Positions 1 to 13,079 of a stretch of 64,000 bases of DNA are shown one piece after another; the first letter of the stretch is position 1, and each line of letters starts with the position of its first letter. This DNA is from Lethocerus indicus. Taxonomy: Eukaryota; Arthropoda; Insecta; Hemiptera; Belostomatidae. A program made the translations under genes and the position numbers. Under the pieces are notes generated by a model. That model did not search any database. It worked only from the letters and a program-made list of their open reading frames with translations, and had not been told where the DNA came from. The stretch is from the NCBI GenBank assembly GCA_019843655.1, contig JACDQD010000012.1, positions 1,736,001 through 1,800,000 of the forward strand. Direction: 5' to 3'.

Positions 1-352
1 ATGTTGACGTACTTAAAAATATGTACAACGCCACTTGTTGGTGAATTCTGCAATTACTTAGTTCCTAGCAATATTCCTATCATTCGATACAATGGGCCTT
101 ATATCAGGGGCCCCCAAATCCCAGCGTATATACTATGTGTATGTTACTGATTAATTTGTAATTTGTCATAAGCCATTTGTCGAAGTCCAAGGATATTTCC
201 GCGCAAAATACCGAGTCACCTGACAAAATGCTTTTAAAATGTGTCCATCGTATAAAGAAGAAAATAAAAGAGGTACTAGGGGTGCGATATAGCATTCCAG
301 AGGGGTGCGAGATAACATTTTAGTTTTTCATGCATAGATGAAATTTTTCTAC
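1..352. other. Non-coding left edge
   Basis: AT-rich sequence with no recognisable gene or repeat. It ends where the target duplication of the first palindromic element begins. Confidence 0.5.
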
Positions 353-365
353 AATACTTAATAAT

Positions 366-499
366 ACCGTAGATTTCGTGTATTTCCTTCACCTCTCACT
401 GGTTAGGTCTTTGCTACGACCAAACCAGCGAGAGGAGGCAGAAACACACGAAATCTACGATATTCCAGCCCCTTGCAGACCACAAAACAGGTATGTTAA
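366..499 (+). mobile_element. HPT palindromic element, copy 1 (compact)
   Basis: The left arm starts ACCGTAGATTT and the right arm is its near reverse complement (AAATCTACGAT), with almost no loop between. The right arm is followed by the family tail containing CAGACCACAAAACAGG and ending TTAA. The 13-bp direct repeat aatacttaataat flanks it at 353-365 and 500-512. The palindrome centre seen in larger copies (AGACCGGTTTCGG... CATCTTCAGTAGCGG) is missing. It has no coding capacity. The family name is mine; I recognise no published name. Confidence 0.88.
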
Positions 500-512
500 A
501 ATACTTAATAAT

Positions 513-830
513 GTCGTCCAATTTTTTTTGTTATCGTCTTCGAAAGGAAGTCCCACAGCTGTGTTCCCCTAATGTCGGAAATTATTAAATTGTTTAACTA
601 TAACAATTGTTTTCTTTCATTGCAATTACGGCGTTTTTAAATCATTATGTATAGGTATGTGCCATCTTAATACTGTACTTGATCTGATGTGTTTGTCAAT
701 TTATAGATTGTCAATGTACGAGCATAAATCTTAACATCAACTACGTTACTACTTTATACAAAATATTCGCGAATATTACTTGCGTGCGTCCTATAAACAG
801 TAATTAATTTAACACGAAAACATATTTCGT
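513..830. other. AT-rich non-coding DNA
   Basis: No gene-like or repeat structure seen between HPT copy 1 and the short tandem repeat. Confidence 0.5.
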
Positions 831-885
831 GGTGACGTTTTAAATCCAATGCTGACGTTTTAAACCCAATGGTGACGTTTTAAAC
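831..885. repeat. 20-bp minisatellite, 2.75 units
   Basis: Three successive units of GGTGACGTTTTAAAYCCAAT. The second has GCTGACG and the third is cut after TTTTAAAC. The spacing is exactly 20 bp. Confidence 0.85.
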
Positions 886-2084
886 ATAGAAATGGAAGAC
901 TTATAAATCTTCGTTATTCTGTTGTACTCTTTCTGTAAACAGCAATTAACGCTTAATCGGGGACAATTTGCTTCAGACTGACTGTAATATTACTTTATCC
1001 GAATTCGATAAGGCGATAATGGCGTGATTTTTAAAACGGAAGTAAATATTTACATTATTAGGTGCTGATACTGTGTGGCCAACTTGAGTTTCATTTCATT
1101 GACAACTCCTCCGTTTTTTTTGTTAGTATAACTGTGTTATCTAAAGAGTTTTTTAAAATCCAAATTATTTTTCCTTTTTACAAAAAATTAATAAGAAAAA
1201 AATTAATGTCCAAATTGGTACCGGCACAAGTAATGTAGATGGAACGGAATTAGGTAAGCAAATAATTTATTTTACGAGAGTTAAACTTCTAAAAAACAAT
1301 TCTGACGGCGATGTACTGTTTTTAAGGGAGTCTGCCATTTGATGGTGTTAAATTACATCGGTATATTCCAGTAATGCGGTTTTCATTAACGAGTCTCGAA
1401 TTGATCAAACAGATAGATGTATTTCCTGTGGAACTGAGTTTTTAATTGGTAACGGGCGTAATTTAATTCCAGTGTAGCGCGCTAATTGCGTCCCTCCATT
1501 ACTGTAATTAAAACCGCGGCCTTCCCGAGGGTTGTTGTGCGTAGCTCTATCGATATACGGCAGTACAAATTATCATAACGATTTTTCAATGTCCGGTTTT
1601 TAATTAATTATCGGAAGTCAACGTATTTGGCGCGTCGGTAGACCGGTTTCAGTCTAACGCCATATCGGTCGGGTCGGTTGGAACCGGTTGCTTCAATTCT
1701 CTGCCGTCTCAAGGAAAGGTTTCCTTACTCTATCTCCTGGCGAATTTGATTAAAGTTTCCCTCTTCAAGGTTTCATTTAGTTGAGAGGAAATTTCAGTTC
1801 GAGGTAAGATTGAAATCTGTATTATAAGCAGGCTGAAAATTCTATATAATCCGCCGGCTCCTGGGATTAAACATTTCTAAATTCGGACAGAATTTTCTAA
1901 ATTAGGTAAATGAGTACTTTGTACTTTCCAACGCAGAATGTGTTGAACAGGAGCTGGAATATCTCGAAAAATACAAATCCAATATCCATGCTTCTAAATG
2001 TAGTAAAAATTACACCTTTTCTAGGAACCGACTATTATTATATAGGGCCTTTATAGCTGTAATTTTAGTTTCCGTAAGGAAGAT
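886..2084. other. Non-coding DNA, nothing recognised
   Basis: AT-rich, with short GC-richer patches around 1490-1560 and 1620-1700. I see no open reading frame of note, RNA gene or repeat boundary. Confidence 0.5.
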
Positions 2085-2200
2085 TCGCGGGGAGAAACCT
2101 ACGATGAAGAAGAGCAAATTAGTTCAGAATTTAAGGTTAAAGAACAAATCGCCAGGCCGTGTTGAGAGAAAATCATTTCACAAATTTCAGAAAAGAGAAT
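2085..2200 (+). repeat. Dispersed repeat F fragment
   Basis: Contains AAGATTCGCGGGGAGAAAC, a GATGAAGAAGAG segment and AAATTAGTTCAGAATTTAA. The same modules recur near 21.9, 25.55 (reverse) and 43.6 kb. It is non-coding. Its class is unknown; it may be a SINE or MITE body. Confidence 0.5.
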
Positions 2201-2266
2201 TAACTAAATAAAAAAATAGATCTGATAGTAAGGCGATAGATTAACTTCCGAACTAATGTATTTAAT

Positions 2267-2477
2267 AACGTAGATTTGTGTTTCTGTCTCCTCTCGCTGG
2301 TTTGGTCTTTTGCTAGACCGGTTTCGGCTGCTCGCCATTTTCAGTAGCGGTGTTAGTCACTATTGGCACTTTGGATGTTTTTCGGGCATCCTCACTGCTC
2401 TGTCACTGTCGCTTGTACAGAAACACAACAAAATCCATACAACAAAACCCCTCGCAGAACACAAAACAGGTATGTTA
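2267..2477 (+). mobile_element. HPT palindromic element, copy 2
   Basis: The left arm is long (GTAGATTTGTGTTTCTG... GACCGGTTTCGGCTG... TTCAGTAGCGG... CATCCTCACTG... TCGCTTGTAC). The right arm is cut to about 30 bp (AGAAACACAACAAAATCCAT). The tail ends AACAGGTATGTTAAA. The flanks aactaatgtatttaat (2251-2266) and aactaatttattcaat (2478-2493) match at 14 of 16 positions. The deletion removed mainly the right half of the palindrome. Confidence 0.87.
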
Positions 2478-2493
2478 AACTAATTTATTCAAT

Positions 2494-3899
2494 CTTCGTC
2501 CCGGGCTAATTCGTCGTCAGCAGAAAATGAAATTACTGTTAGAAGAGGAATGGGTGTAATTTGGGCCAATACCGGTCTGTAAATGCGGTGCCCTGCGGTC
2601 TGTAATTTATCACCGGGCTGTTGAGCAGTATCGAGCGTGCCCCCACCCACTCACAGTCCCACAATTACTCACTTTGAAACGTCCATAGCACTAGCTGCCC
2701 GAGACCAAAGCCTAATTGGTGCTTCACGCTCACAACCTTCTTTAAATCATTCCTATATTGCCGATTCATTCTCATTAATTGAAACATTACGCGAAACCGT
2801 ACAACGCATAGTTCTGCACTGTTTTAAACTCGTGTGCGTTCTGGCTACCCCGTTGGTTTGTATCAGCCGGAAATAATGTGTGAATATAACCAGTGTTGTT
2901 GTGTACCTGGTTAATAGCTCTAGTTAATAAGTTAAGAGCTGGTTAGTAGCTCATTAATGCTATTAATGTGTAATTTATATTAATTTCATGCTACAATATT
3001 CTAATAAAATACACTGTTCTTCTTTAATTGCCCTTACATAAAGTACCTGTGCCATATTGATCTACTACGTTAACAATAACACCTAATATCGTATAAAAAA
3101 AGTTTTTAAATACGGGGTTTTATTTTTGCGTATTTTCGTAGAAAAATATTTTCTCAGGAAGAATTCTTCCCCACGAAATCTTTTTGACGCTAATAAGGCT
3201 GTTTAGGCAAATAAAAAAAAAATCTGAATTTCACAAATAGCAATTTTTTTCAATTTACCGCATAATTTCATAAAACTGCAATATTGATTACGCAAAATCT
3301 CCAATTTTTCGCGGAAATAAAAGAAAAAGACCCCGTATCAAAAAAAGTTTCCCACGAAACTATCGCGAAATTTTTCCTATATTTGAAAATTGTACTCAAA
3401 CCCCATTTTATACCTTTAAAATTGGCGTATAATATTGTATTAATACACAGGCTGTGTAGCGTGCAAGCGATGCTTCCAGTAATTTATTTGACCGTGCGAT
3501 TGACCGAGCTTTGGGGTAAAATGAGAAAATATTCAAATTTGCAATCTGCCAAGGCCCTGTCGTATATTATATAACAACACGGACTACATAATTATATATT
3601 TTGAGAGGGTGAGTCACTCGTTCCATCTCGTGTTTCCGGGCTCGTTTAAATCGGACAATCTAATGTAAGCTTCGATTTTTTTTTTAAATTAATTATTTGG
3701 GGTGGGGCCCGAAAAAACTGTGAGGAGGAGTCCGGATAAAAAAGCCGCCGGAGGGGGGTTTTTAAGGAAATGAGAAACAGCCGTGAGGAAGGGTAGTTGG
3801 TAATGTAAAAAAAAACGAGGGAGAATGGGCGGTTCAATACGCGGAGAGGGATCGGGCGGAAATGTATATTAAAAGGGGAGGATGCGAGAGGGTAGCCGG
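2494..3899. other. AT-rich non-coding DNA
   Basis: Nothing recognised. Short open frames around 2637-2876 and 3284-3574 show no domain or coding bias that I can identify. Confidence 0.5.
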
Positions 3900-4012
3900 A
3901 GGGGAACAGTGAGAGCGAGAGAGCGAGAGAGAAAGAGAGAGAGAGGGAGTGTGAGATTGAGGGAGAGTGCGAGAGAGAGAGAGAGAGAGAGAGACCGAGA
4001 GAGAGGGTGAGC
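3900..4012. repeat. Interrupted (GA)n microsatellite
   Basis: Purine-rich GA tract with GAGC, GAAA and GATT interruptions, the mark of an old, decaying microsatellite. Ser/Leu-rich open frames on the minus strand here are translations of the repeat, not genes. Confidence 0.9.
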
Positions 4013-7349
<3,337 letters not shown>

Positions 7350-7565
7350 GGAGAGAATGATTGAGAGGAAGGAGGAAGACGTGGGGAGCGACCAATGAGG
7401 AGTTGGGCCGGGGGGGCAGGGTCGGCCGCCCAATCAACTCCGCCTCTCCCTCTCCAATTCTTCCTCTCTTCTCTTCCTTCTCATTCCATTCTATTCGTCT
7501 CATTCTCGCCTCGTCTCTCTTCATTCAATACGACACGTGCAGTACCCAACGCCCTTAAACAAATT

Positions 7566-7720
7566 CCCAATGCCCGACTCAAAAGAATCTACATGAACCC
7601 TGAAATTATGACTAGGGCCATTACTAAAACGGGCATCGAATGTGTAGCCGACAAACTCATAATATACAAAGCCCTATTGAAACCGACTATGGGGTTCCAC
7701 AGAGACATCTCAACAAAAGT
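7566..7720 (+). mobile_element. Jockey-like LINE 3' coding remnant
   Basis: A short remnant of the C-terminal part of a non-LTR retrotransposon reverse transcriptase. It aligns by eye with the better copies at 33.77 and 48.91 kb: GACTCAAAAGAATC, then AAACGGGCATC, then ACAAAGCCCTA and TATGGGGTTCCAC. Readable pieces include IYKALLKPTM, corresponding to the family's 'YKAxLKPTWxYG' stretch. About 20 bp covering that AYGIEL segment is deleted, and several changes break the frame. Both ends are truncated, so it is dead. Confidence 0.75.
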
Positions 7721-7839
7721 ATTTCGAACTCAATGACATTATGTGTTTTGCAGGGGTCGCGTTAATACCCTCTTTACCCTCTCCTATATTGACATTTCCG
7801 CGTACCCTATGGTCAACCTAGGAAGAGATCCTTTTTTAC

Positions 7840-7970
7840 CGTAGATTTCGTGTGTTTCTGTCGCCTCTCGCTGGTTCGGTCTTTTGCTAATAGCGAGATA
7901 AGACAGAAAGACACAAAATCTACGGTATTCCAACCCCTCGCAGACCACAAAACAGATATTCTAAACTTGT
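7840..7970 (+). mobile_element. HPT palindromic element, copy 3 (compact, variant tail)
   Basis: Short arms (GTAGATTTCGTGTG and ACACAAAATCTACGG) around a very small loop, then the tail GCAGACCACAAAACAG. The tail ends ATATTCTAAAC instead of GTATGTTAAAC, a variant shared with copy 8 and the fragment at 36.4 kb. Flanks: tccttttttac at 7829-7839 and 7971-7981, or 13 bp with one mismatch. Confidence 0.85.
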
Positions 7971-7981
7971 TCCTTTTTTAC

Positions 7982-8596
7982 TTTTGTAGCATTTATTATT
8001 AATATATAACGTATTAATAAGTCAAAGCGCAGACTCACAGGCGTTTTCAACCAATGAGAGTTGAAGCCGCTTAAAGTGGTTTTCCTTACATATATTAATA
8101 TTCATAAGTAAAAAAACCGTGTGTTAAACTCACCGGTGCTTGATGCTCAATGCAGCCGACTGCACGGTCCAAATGTAATCTGGAAAAGAAAAAAAAATCA
8201 GTTAGTCGATAGTTTTTATATTAGATAATTTTATATTAGTCATCTCCCTGTAATGGTTACGCAGAAAACCCCACTACTGGTTGAGCAAAGAACGTACCGA
8301 AAGGAGAAGGGCCCTCGTACCGATCTTGAAGACCCCCAAACAAAGTGCAGAGTGTTACAGTTTACAATTTACAAAAACTTTATTTTTCTATGAATAGAAA
8401 TAATAAATCGAAAACGATGCGGAAATGATGAATATCACATGCATTCCGGCCCACGGGCCTTATTACATTTGTCTAAATAAGTATTGGGACAGGGATATTT
8501 GATTTTTGCACAATTTTAATATGGTTATCGGGGAAATTACATAATAAATACCCGAGAACTGAAATTCCACACACTTCAATTACTGGCACAAACACA
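7982..8596. other. Non-coding DNA
   Basis: AT-rich, nothing recognised. Confidence 0.5.
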
Positions 8597-8980
8597 CACT
8601 TGACTGTTCTCACTGTACACTTGAGGCACTGGTGAGACACTATACCGTCGTTGGCGCTATTACAGAGTGTTACAGCGAAGTGAAACCTGTGAACGTGCCA
8701 CTTTATACCAACTGTTATAATAATAGTGCCAACGTGTTATACTACACCCCAGTCTGCAGTGGACACTGCAGTTTACCACAGCGCGTAATTCTGCGACTGA
8801 GTGTAATTCATGTTCACGGGTTTTTATAATTGTAATTTTCCCGTTTATTATAGAAACATATAAGTAGGTATATTTTAGTCCAAATATTCGTGCATACAAA
8901 TGAAGAAAAACATGAAGACATTTGTGTATTGACTACTATATTATATGTGTATTTAGAGGAAAATAAAGTATTTTTACTCC
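8597..8980. repeat. Hairpin-rich dispersed repeat G, copy 1
   Basis: Arms CGTTGGCGCTATTA (8649-8662) and TAATAGTGCCAACG (8721-8734) are inverted with one mismatch. A second perfect hairpin, CTGCAGTG-GA-CACTGCAG, follows at 8753-8770. The 8862-8970 part (GTATATTTTAGTCC... TGTGTATTTAGAG) recurs at 45.57 kb. The 8600-8650 part recurs in reverse orientation at 45.42 kb. It has no coding capacity. Confidence 0.6.
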
Positions 8981-8983
8981 AGT

Positions 8984-9060
8984 TAACGGGTTCGATTCCC
9001 AATGGCCGGGACCGAATTTCTAATCAACTAAAACTGATTAAATAAGAGGAGCTCGTATAA
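8984..9060 (+). mobile_element. tRNA-derived SINE fragment
   Basis: A pol III B-box-like GGGTTCGATTCCC is followed by AATGGCCGGGACCGAATTT and, about 50 bp on, AAGAGGAGCTC. The first block recurs (reverse strand) at 22.89 kb and the AAGAGGAGCTC block after the tRNA-like segment at 46.2 kb. I see no A box upstream, so it is a partial SINE, not a tRNA gene. Confidence 0.55.
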
Positions 9061-10004
9061 AACTCAACAAGAAAATTTACAACAAAACTCGTATACCAAA
9101 GCGGAGTCAAACAATTCGTTAGCGGTTGAAAAAAATGATAATGAACCATTGCCTAGTCTGAACATGCAGAGGATGACGTTTGCCTCTCAAATAACAATGA
9201 ATATTCATAAAGGTATCGGTTACCCCATTCGGCCGGCATGTGCCGCGGCATAAGCGGTTTATTATGCAGAACAGTTCGATCCCCAAGTTCGATTATCGCC
9301 TTATAAACAACGGATAGAAATTCTATTGTTTTTTTTCAATTCTGGTAATGCAATGCATGGTAACAATTAAAAAGGACGTCGGGAGAATTTATTCTACGTA
9401 TTGTCACTACATAGCTTCAATACGTTTAATGTCTACATAATATTTGTAATATTGTTTATAACATCATGTTAAAGGCACGTTCGAAATATCTTTGCCAGGT
9501 TGTTTACCGACAAAAACGTGGTTTACCGTTTGAAAATGGGAATGTTATTCAGCGCCTAACGGCACTTGTTGCATAACTTGGGCATTATACTCAATTTTTT
9601 TAAATTTATTTTTAGACAGAAGCCATACGGCCATACTTACTTGAAATACTAAGACATTCTGAGGGACGCGGCTCAACTAATTATACATAAATATTAAACA
9701 TTAAACAAAATTCCAACCTTTCAGTCGAAAATATTGGGGAAAACAACTAATGTACCCTTTGTCTCCCACCTCTTACATACAGAAAGTCCCTTGCCATAGA
9801 AGAATATGATAAATTCCACTGCGGAATTACAGTACGGGCGATAAAAACATTTTTAAAGAAATCTAAATCAGGTTCTGTTCAGTTTAAAAGTTCTTGTGGA
9901 CGGAAATTCTATGGAGGAATGAATAGATTGTCCGTAAATAAATTTAATGATTTAAATCAGTTTCTGCTGAGTTGTAAGATAGACAGATGATGTTCTTAGC
10001 TCTC
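9061..10004. other. Non-coding DNA
   Basis: AT-rich. The segment at about 9160-9290 (ATAAAGGTATCGG, GCCGGCATGTGCCGCGG) looks less repetitive than its surroundings. No gene seen. Confidence 0.45.
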
Positions 10005-10110
10005 TTATGGTTGGCATGTGTGAAATTTTTGGTCCACAACACTGCCTGCCGACTGGTTTCTTAACCTTCACTTCCGTACTAATTTATTCCTCTTCATCGT
10101 GCGGGTTATA
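10005..10110 (-). repeat. Dispersed repeat F fragment
   Basis: On the minus strand this reads CACACATGCCA, with the AGTACGGAAGTGAAGG and CGATGAAGAGGAATAAATT modules. Related minus-strand copies lie near 15.5, 17.9 and 24.1 kb. Non-coding. Confidence 0.5.
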
Positions 10111-10129
10111 ATTTTAAATACAATTTTTA

Positions 10130-10368
10130 GTGCAGATTTTTTGTGTTTCTGTCTTCTCTCGCCGGTTTGGTCTTTTGCTAGACCGGTTTCGGCTGCTCGC
10201 CATCTTCAGTAGCGGTATTTTAGTCACTATCGGCACTTTGGATGTTTTTCGGGCATCCTCACTGTACTGTCACTGTCACTTGTACTGCGGTGGTTGTCGG
10301 TTTATCGTGTAAACACAAAAAATCTACGGTGTTCAAACCCCTCGCAGACCACAAAACAGGTATGTTAA
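10130..10368 (+). mobile_element. HPT palindromic element, copy 4
   Basis: A nearly full left arm (CAGATTTTTTGTGTTTCTG... TTTGCTAGACCGG... CCATCTTCAGTAGCGG... GGGCATCCTCACTG... TCACTTGTACTGCGG) faces a right arm reduced to AACACAAAAAATCTACGG. The standard tail ends GTATGTTAAAC. Flanks resemble acaatttttag and acaatatttaat, an eroded direct repeat. It is the best copy for reading the left arm. Confidence 0.85.
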
Positions 10369-10379
10369 ACAATATTTAA

Positions 10380-11111
10380 TATTTCTATCAGCGGAAGAAA
10401 ATAACATAAGACAGTCCTGTCATTGGGGATATTGAAAGTAAACAGAAATTACAATTCGTGTACCTCACAAGAAACATTAATTTTTCACTTTGGTTGTGTA
10501 CGATCGAGGGGTTTCGGTACGGGTCGCGTGATTGTCCCTCACACCCCCCGAGCACCCCGAAAAACATAAAAGCCAATCTGTTTTATTGATAGCCGCCGTC
10601 CCGCATTATCAATTGACCGGCTGATAATAGCGCAATTGGGCGTGCACTTACACACACCGTCGATGTGCTGTTAGGCGGTCACGCGACACAGAACCCCACC
10701 CCCCAGGCACAAAACCTATAATTTACCCTGTCTTCCGGGAGCCTGGTGTGACGTCACGAAACACGCCGATGTCGGACACCGGAATGGGATAAATAATGCA
10801 CATCTACCTAGGAATATAAATACAGCGCTAATACTGATATAACTGTTAAAATAAATTTAGTAGTAAACCGTGCGTTCCCAACCTGTTTTATAGTTCGGAA
10901 TACCTGCCGTTCCGGGATTTTTCCCGGTGTTTGGAAACCAACACCGAGCGGGAATCATTGGAAGGGTTTTTTTGCCCTTTCCTCCTACGGTCCTCTCGAG
11001 GGTGTTGTCCGCTTCCGGAACGTTTCGAAACTCGGACTTGGGGTTCTATATATATCTGTAGGTGAGGTAAGACATCTTGGGTGTTACAGGACACATTGTA
11101 ATCCTGGCGTT
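10380..11111. other. Non-coding DNA with a CRE palindrome
   Basis: Moderately GC-rich around 10510-10790. The 8-bp palindrome TGACGTCA lies at 10749-10756. No coding sequence recognised. Confidence 0.45.
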
Positions 11112-11114
11112 ATA

Positions 11115-11170
<56 letters not shown>
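11112..11170. repeat. (TA)n microsatellite
   Basis: TA dinucleotide run with one early TGTG interruption. Confidence 0.97.
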
Positions 11171-11174
<4 letters not shown>

Positions 11175-12884
11175 AAGAAATACTACGTACATTAAGCTAG
11201 ATATGTAGTGTACATCAATTTACCGGGTCCAACGTCTGGGTCAACCCATAAACCCCTGCCAACCCGCGACATTCTTCCCTCGACGATACGCGATCCTACC
11301 TATTTCAAATTCCGGTCGTGGAAATATTCTCTCATCTAATGGACAATTAAGTCAATTCTAAATATCCATTCGAAATGCCCCTTTCGTCAGGATTTTAGTG
11401 ACGTTTGAAAACACGAATCGACGAAAAAACTCAAGACCTGTGTATTGGAGCGAAAATATTCTGATTGATGCCGGACAACAAGTTTGTTGTAAATGCCGTT
11501 TCGAACGTTCGGTAATATCTTCTATTAAGTGCCCCTCAATAGATCAATTCTCGACAATTGCGCCTTTAACTTAAGGCCCGCTGCGCGGGCAATTCAAACC
11601 AATTGAACCGCCGAGTAGGAGGAGGACGAGGCGATAATAACCGCCTGACCTTCGTCCCGATTCCAGAAATAAACCGTTCGATCGATAATACATTTTATAA
11701 ACCTATTAGATCGCCGGGTACCGTTTGGCATTGCGGAACGGTCGTGTTTCATGCATGTCGATGTCGGTATTATGCTAATGTTCCGTTGTCTCGGTACTTC
11801 GGTCGAAAATGGGACTCTCGCGCTGTCTGCTGGCTCTTCTATTTTGAAATACAATCGCCGGAAAAACGAAAATCGATTCCAAAACCTTACTCGGCATTCC
11901 TTTTTCATTAAAAAAAAAAATTGCCACCCCAGGCTCAATTTTCGTAACTATCCAATTTCGGCAACTCGGAGGCCAAACAGTGCTTTTTTTAGTATACCAA
12001 AAGGCGAATCCGACACTATAGTAACGTGACAATGTGCTTTATGAAAAGTTTCCCCTGTATAGAAAAAAAAGATAAAGAAGGGTGGTGACGTAAGTTCAGG
12101 TAGGGGTGCTTACCCCCCCCCCGTCCATACCAGCGGCATATGAAATAACGAAACCAGTTAAAGTAGGCTCAACTGTCAAGTTAATTCTAAATTCTAGAAC
12201 GTTTATAAAAGCAAGCCAACAATTTCCCAAGTATTATTTATCGACTGTCGGACGTGCCGAAAAAATTAAATATAAAGTAGTTTCGATAACTTATCCATGA
12301 GCTATCTATTAGTAAAAGAAAACTGTAAATCGTTAATGTACCATCCTTTAGCACTAAAAAAAACTAAACTTTGTCTAATCACTTATTTCATCTGTCGTAA
12401 ATGTTAATTTTAATTCACATACTGTGTATATAGAGGGGAGTTTGAACTGTGTGTAAACTCAGAGTGTATATGAAGGGTAGGAATAGAGGTGGCTGGACGG
12501 GCGCCCTAAAATAGACGTCGTATAAACATGTTGTAAATAGGTCTAACTTTAGACGCCTCCTTCCCGGTCTACAAATACCGGCGGTAGACAGTGACGCCAT
12601 CCTGGGCTGTCCGAGATCACCAAGATATTCTGCGTCGCGGACGGGTTACGTGGGGGGGAGGGAGGGGTAAACTTTAGGAGACAATTGCGGACATTTAAAC
12701 GGCTGCGGGGTTCAGAATAGACAGTCGGACTGATATGTGCCTAATGTGTCTGAATGTTTATAATCGAATTCAAACGATAGATGATGAGAAACAGCGGTCG
12801 CCACGCGTGGGAACGAACGATTGTTCGATTCGTTCGATTCTGTTCACTTTCGCTCATGGCCGCGAACATTTCGTTAAGTTATAG
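11171..12884. other. Non-coding DNA
   Basis: At 11600-11940 several frames stay open on both strands with no recognisable domain. I treat them as chance. At 12240-12270 the string GACGTGCCGAAAAAATTAAAT is shared in part with 36.65 kb, suggesting an old repeat. Confidence 0.4.
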
Positions 12885-13070
12885 AACGCCGTGGGTTTAC
12901 TCGCGTTCTGTTCGGTCTTCCGCCAGACCGGCTTCGGTCGTTCGCCGTCCTCAGTGCTAATATACAGCCGAACATGCGGCCCCCCGAGTGACACGTGCCT
13001 ACTGACGGTGGCAAACAGCCGAAACGGGCCTAGCAAAAAAGATCGCAATCTTTTGTCTTTCACACTCCTA
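12885..13070. mobile_element. Eroded HPT-like palindromic element
   Basis: TCTTCCGCCAGACCGGCTTCGG, then TTCGCCGTCCTCAGTGC, with the returning arm TGACGGTGGC... CAGCCGAAACGGGCCTAGC, mirrors the HPT arms (GCTAGACCGGTTTCGG and CATCTTCAGTAGCGG). No family tail or direct repeats are visible. It is either a very old copy or a related subfamily. Confidence 0.5.
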
Positions 13071-13079
13071 AGGTTAGAA

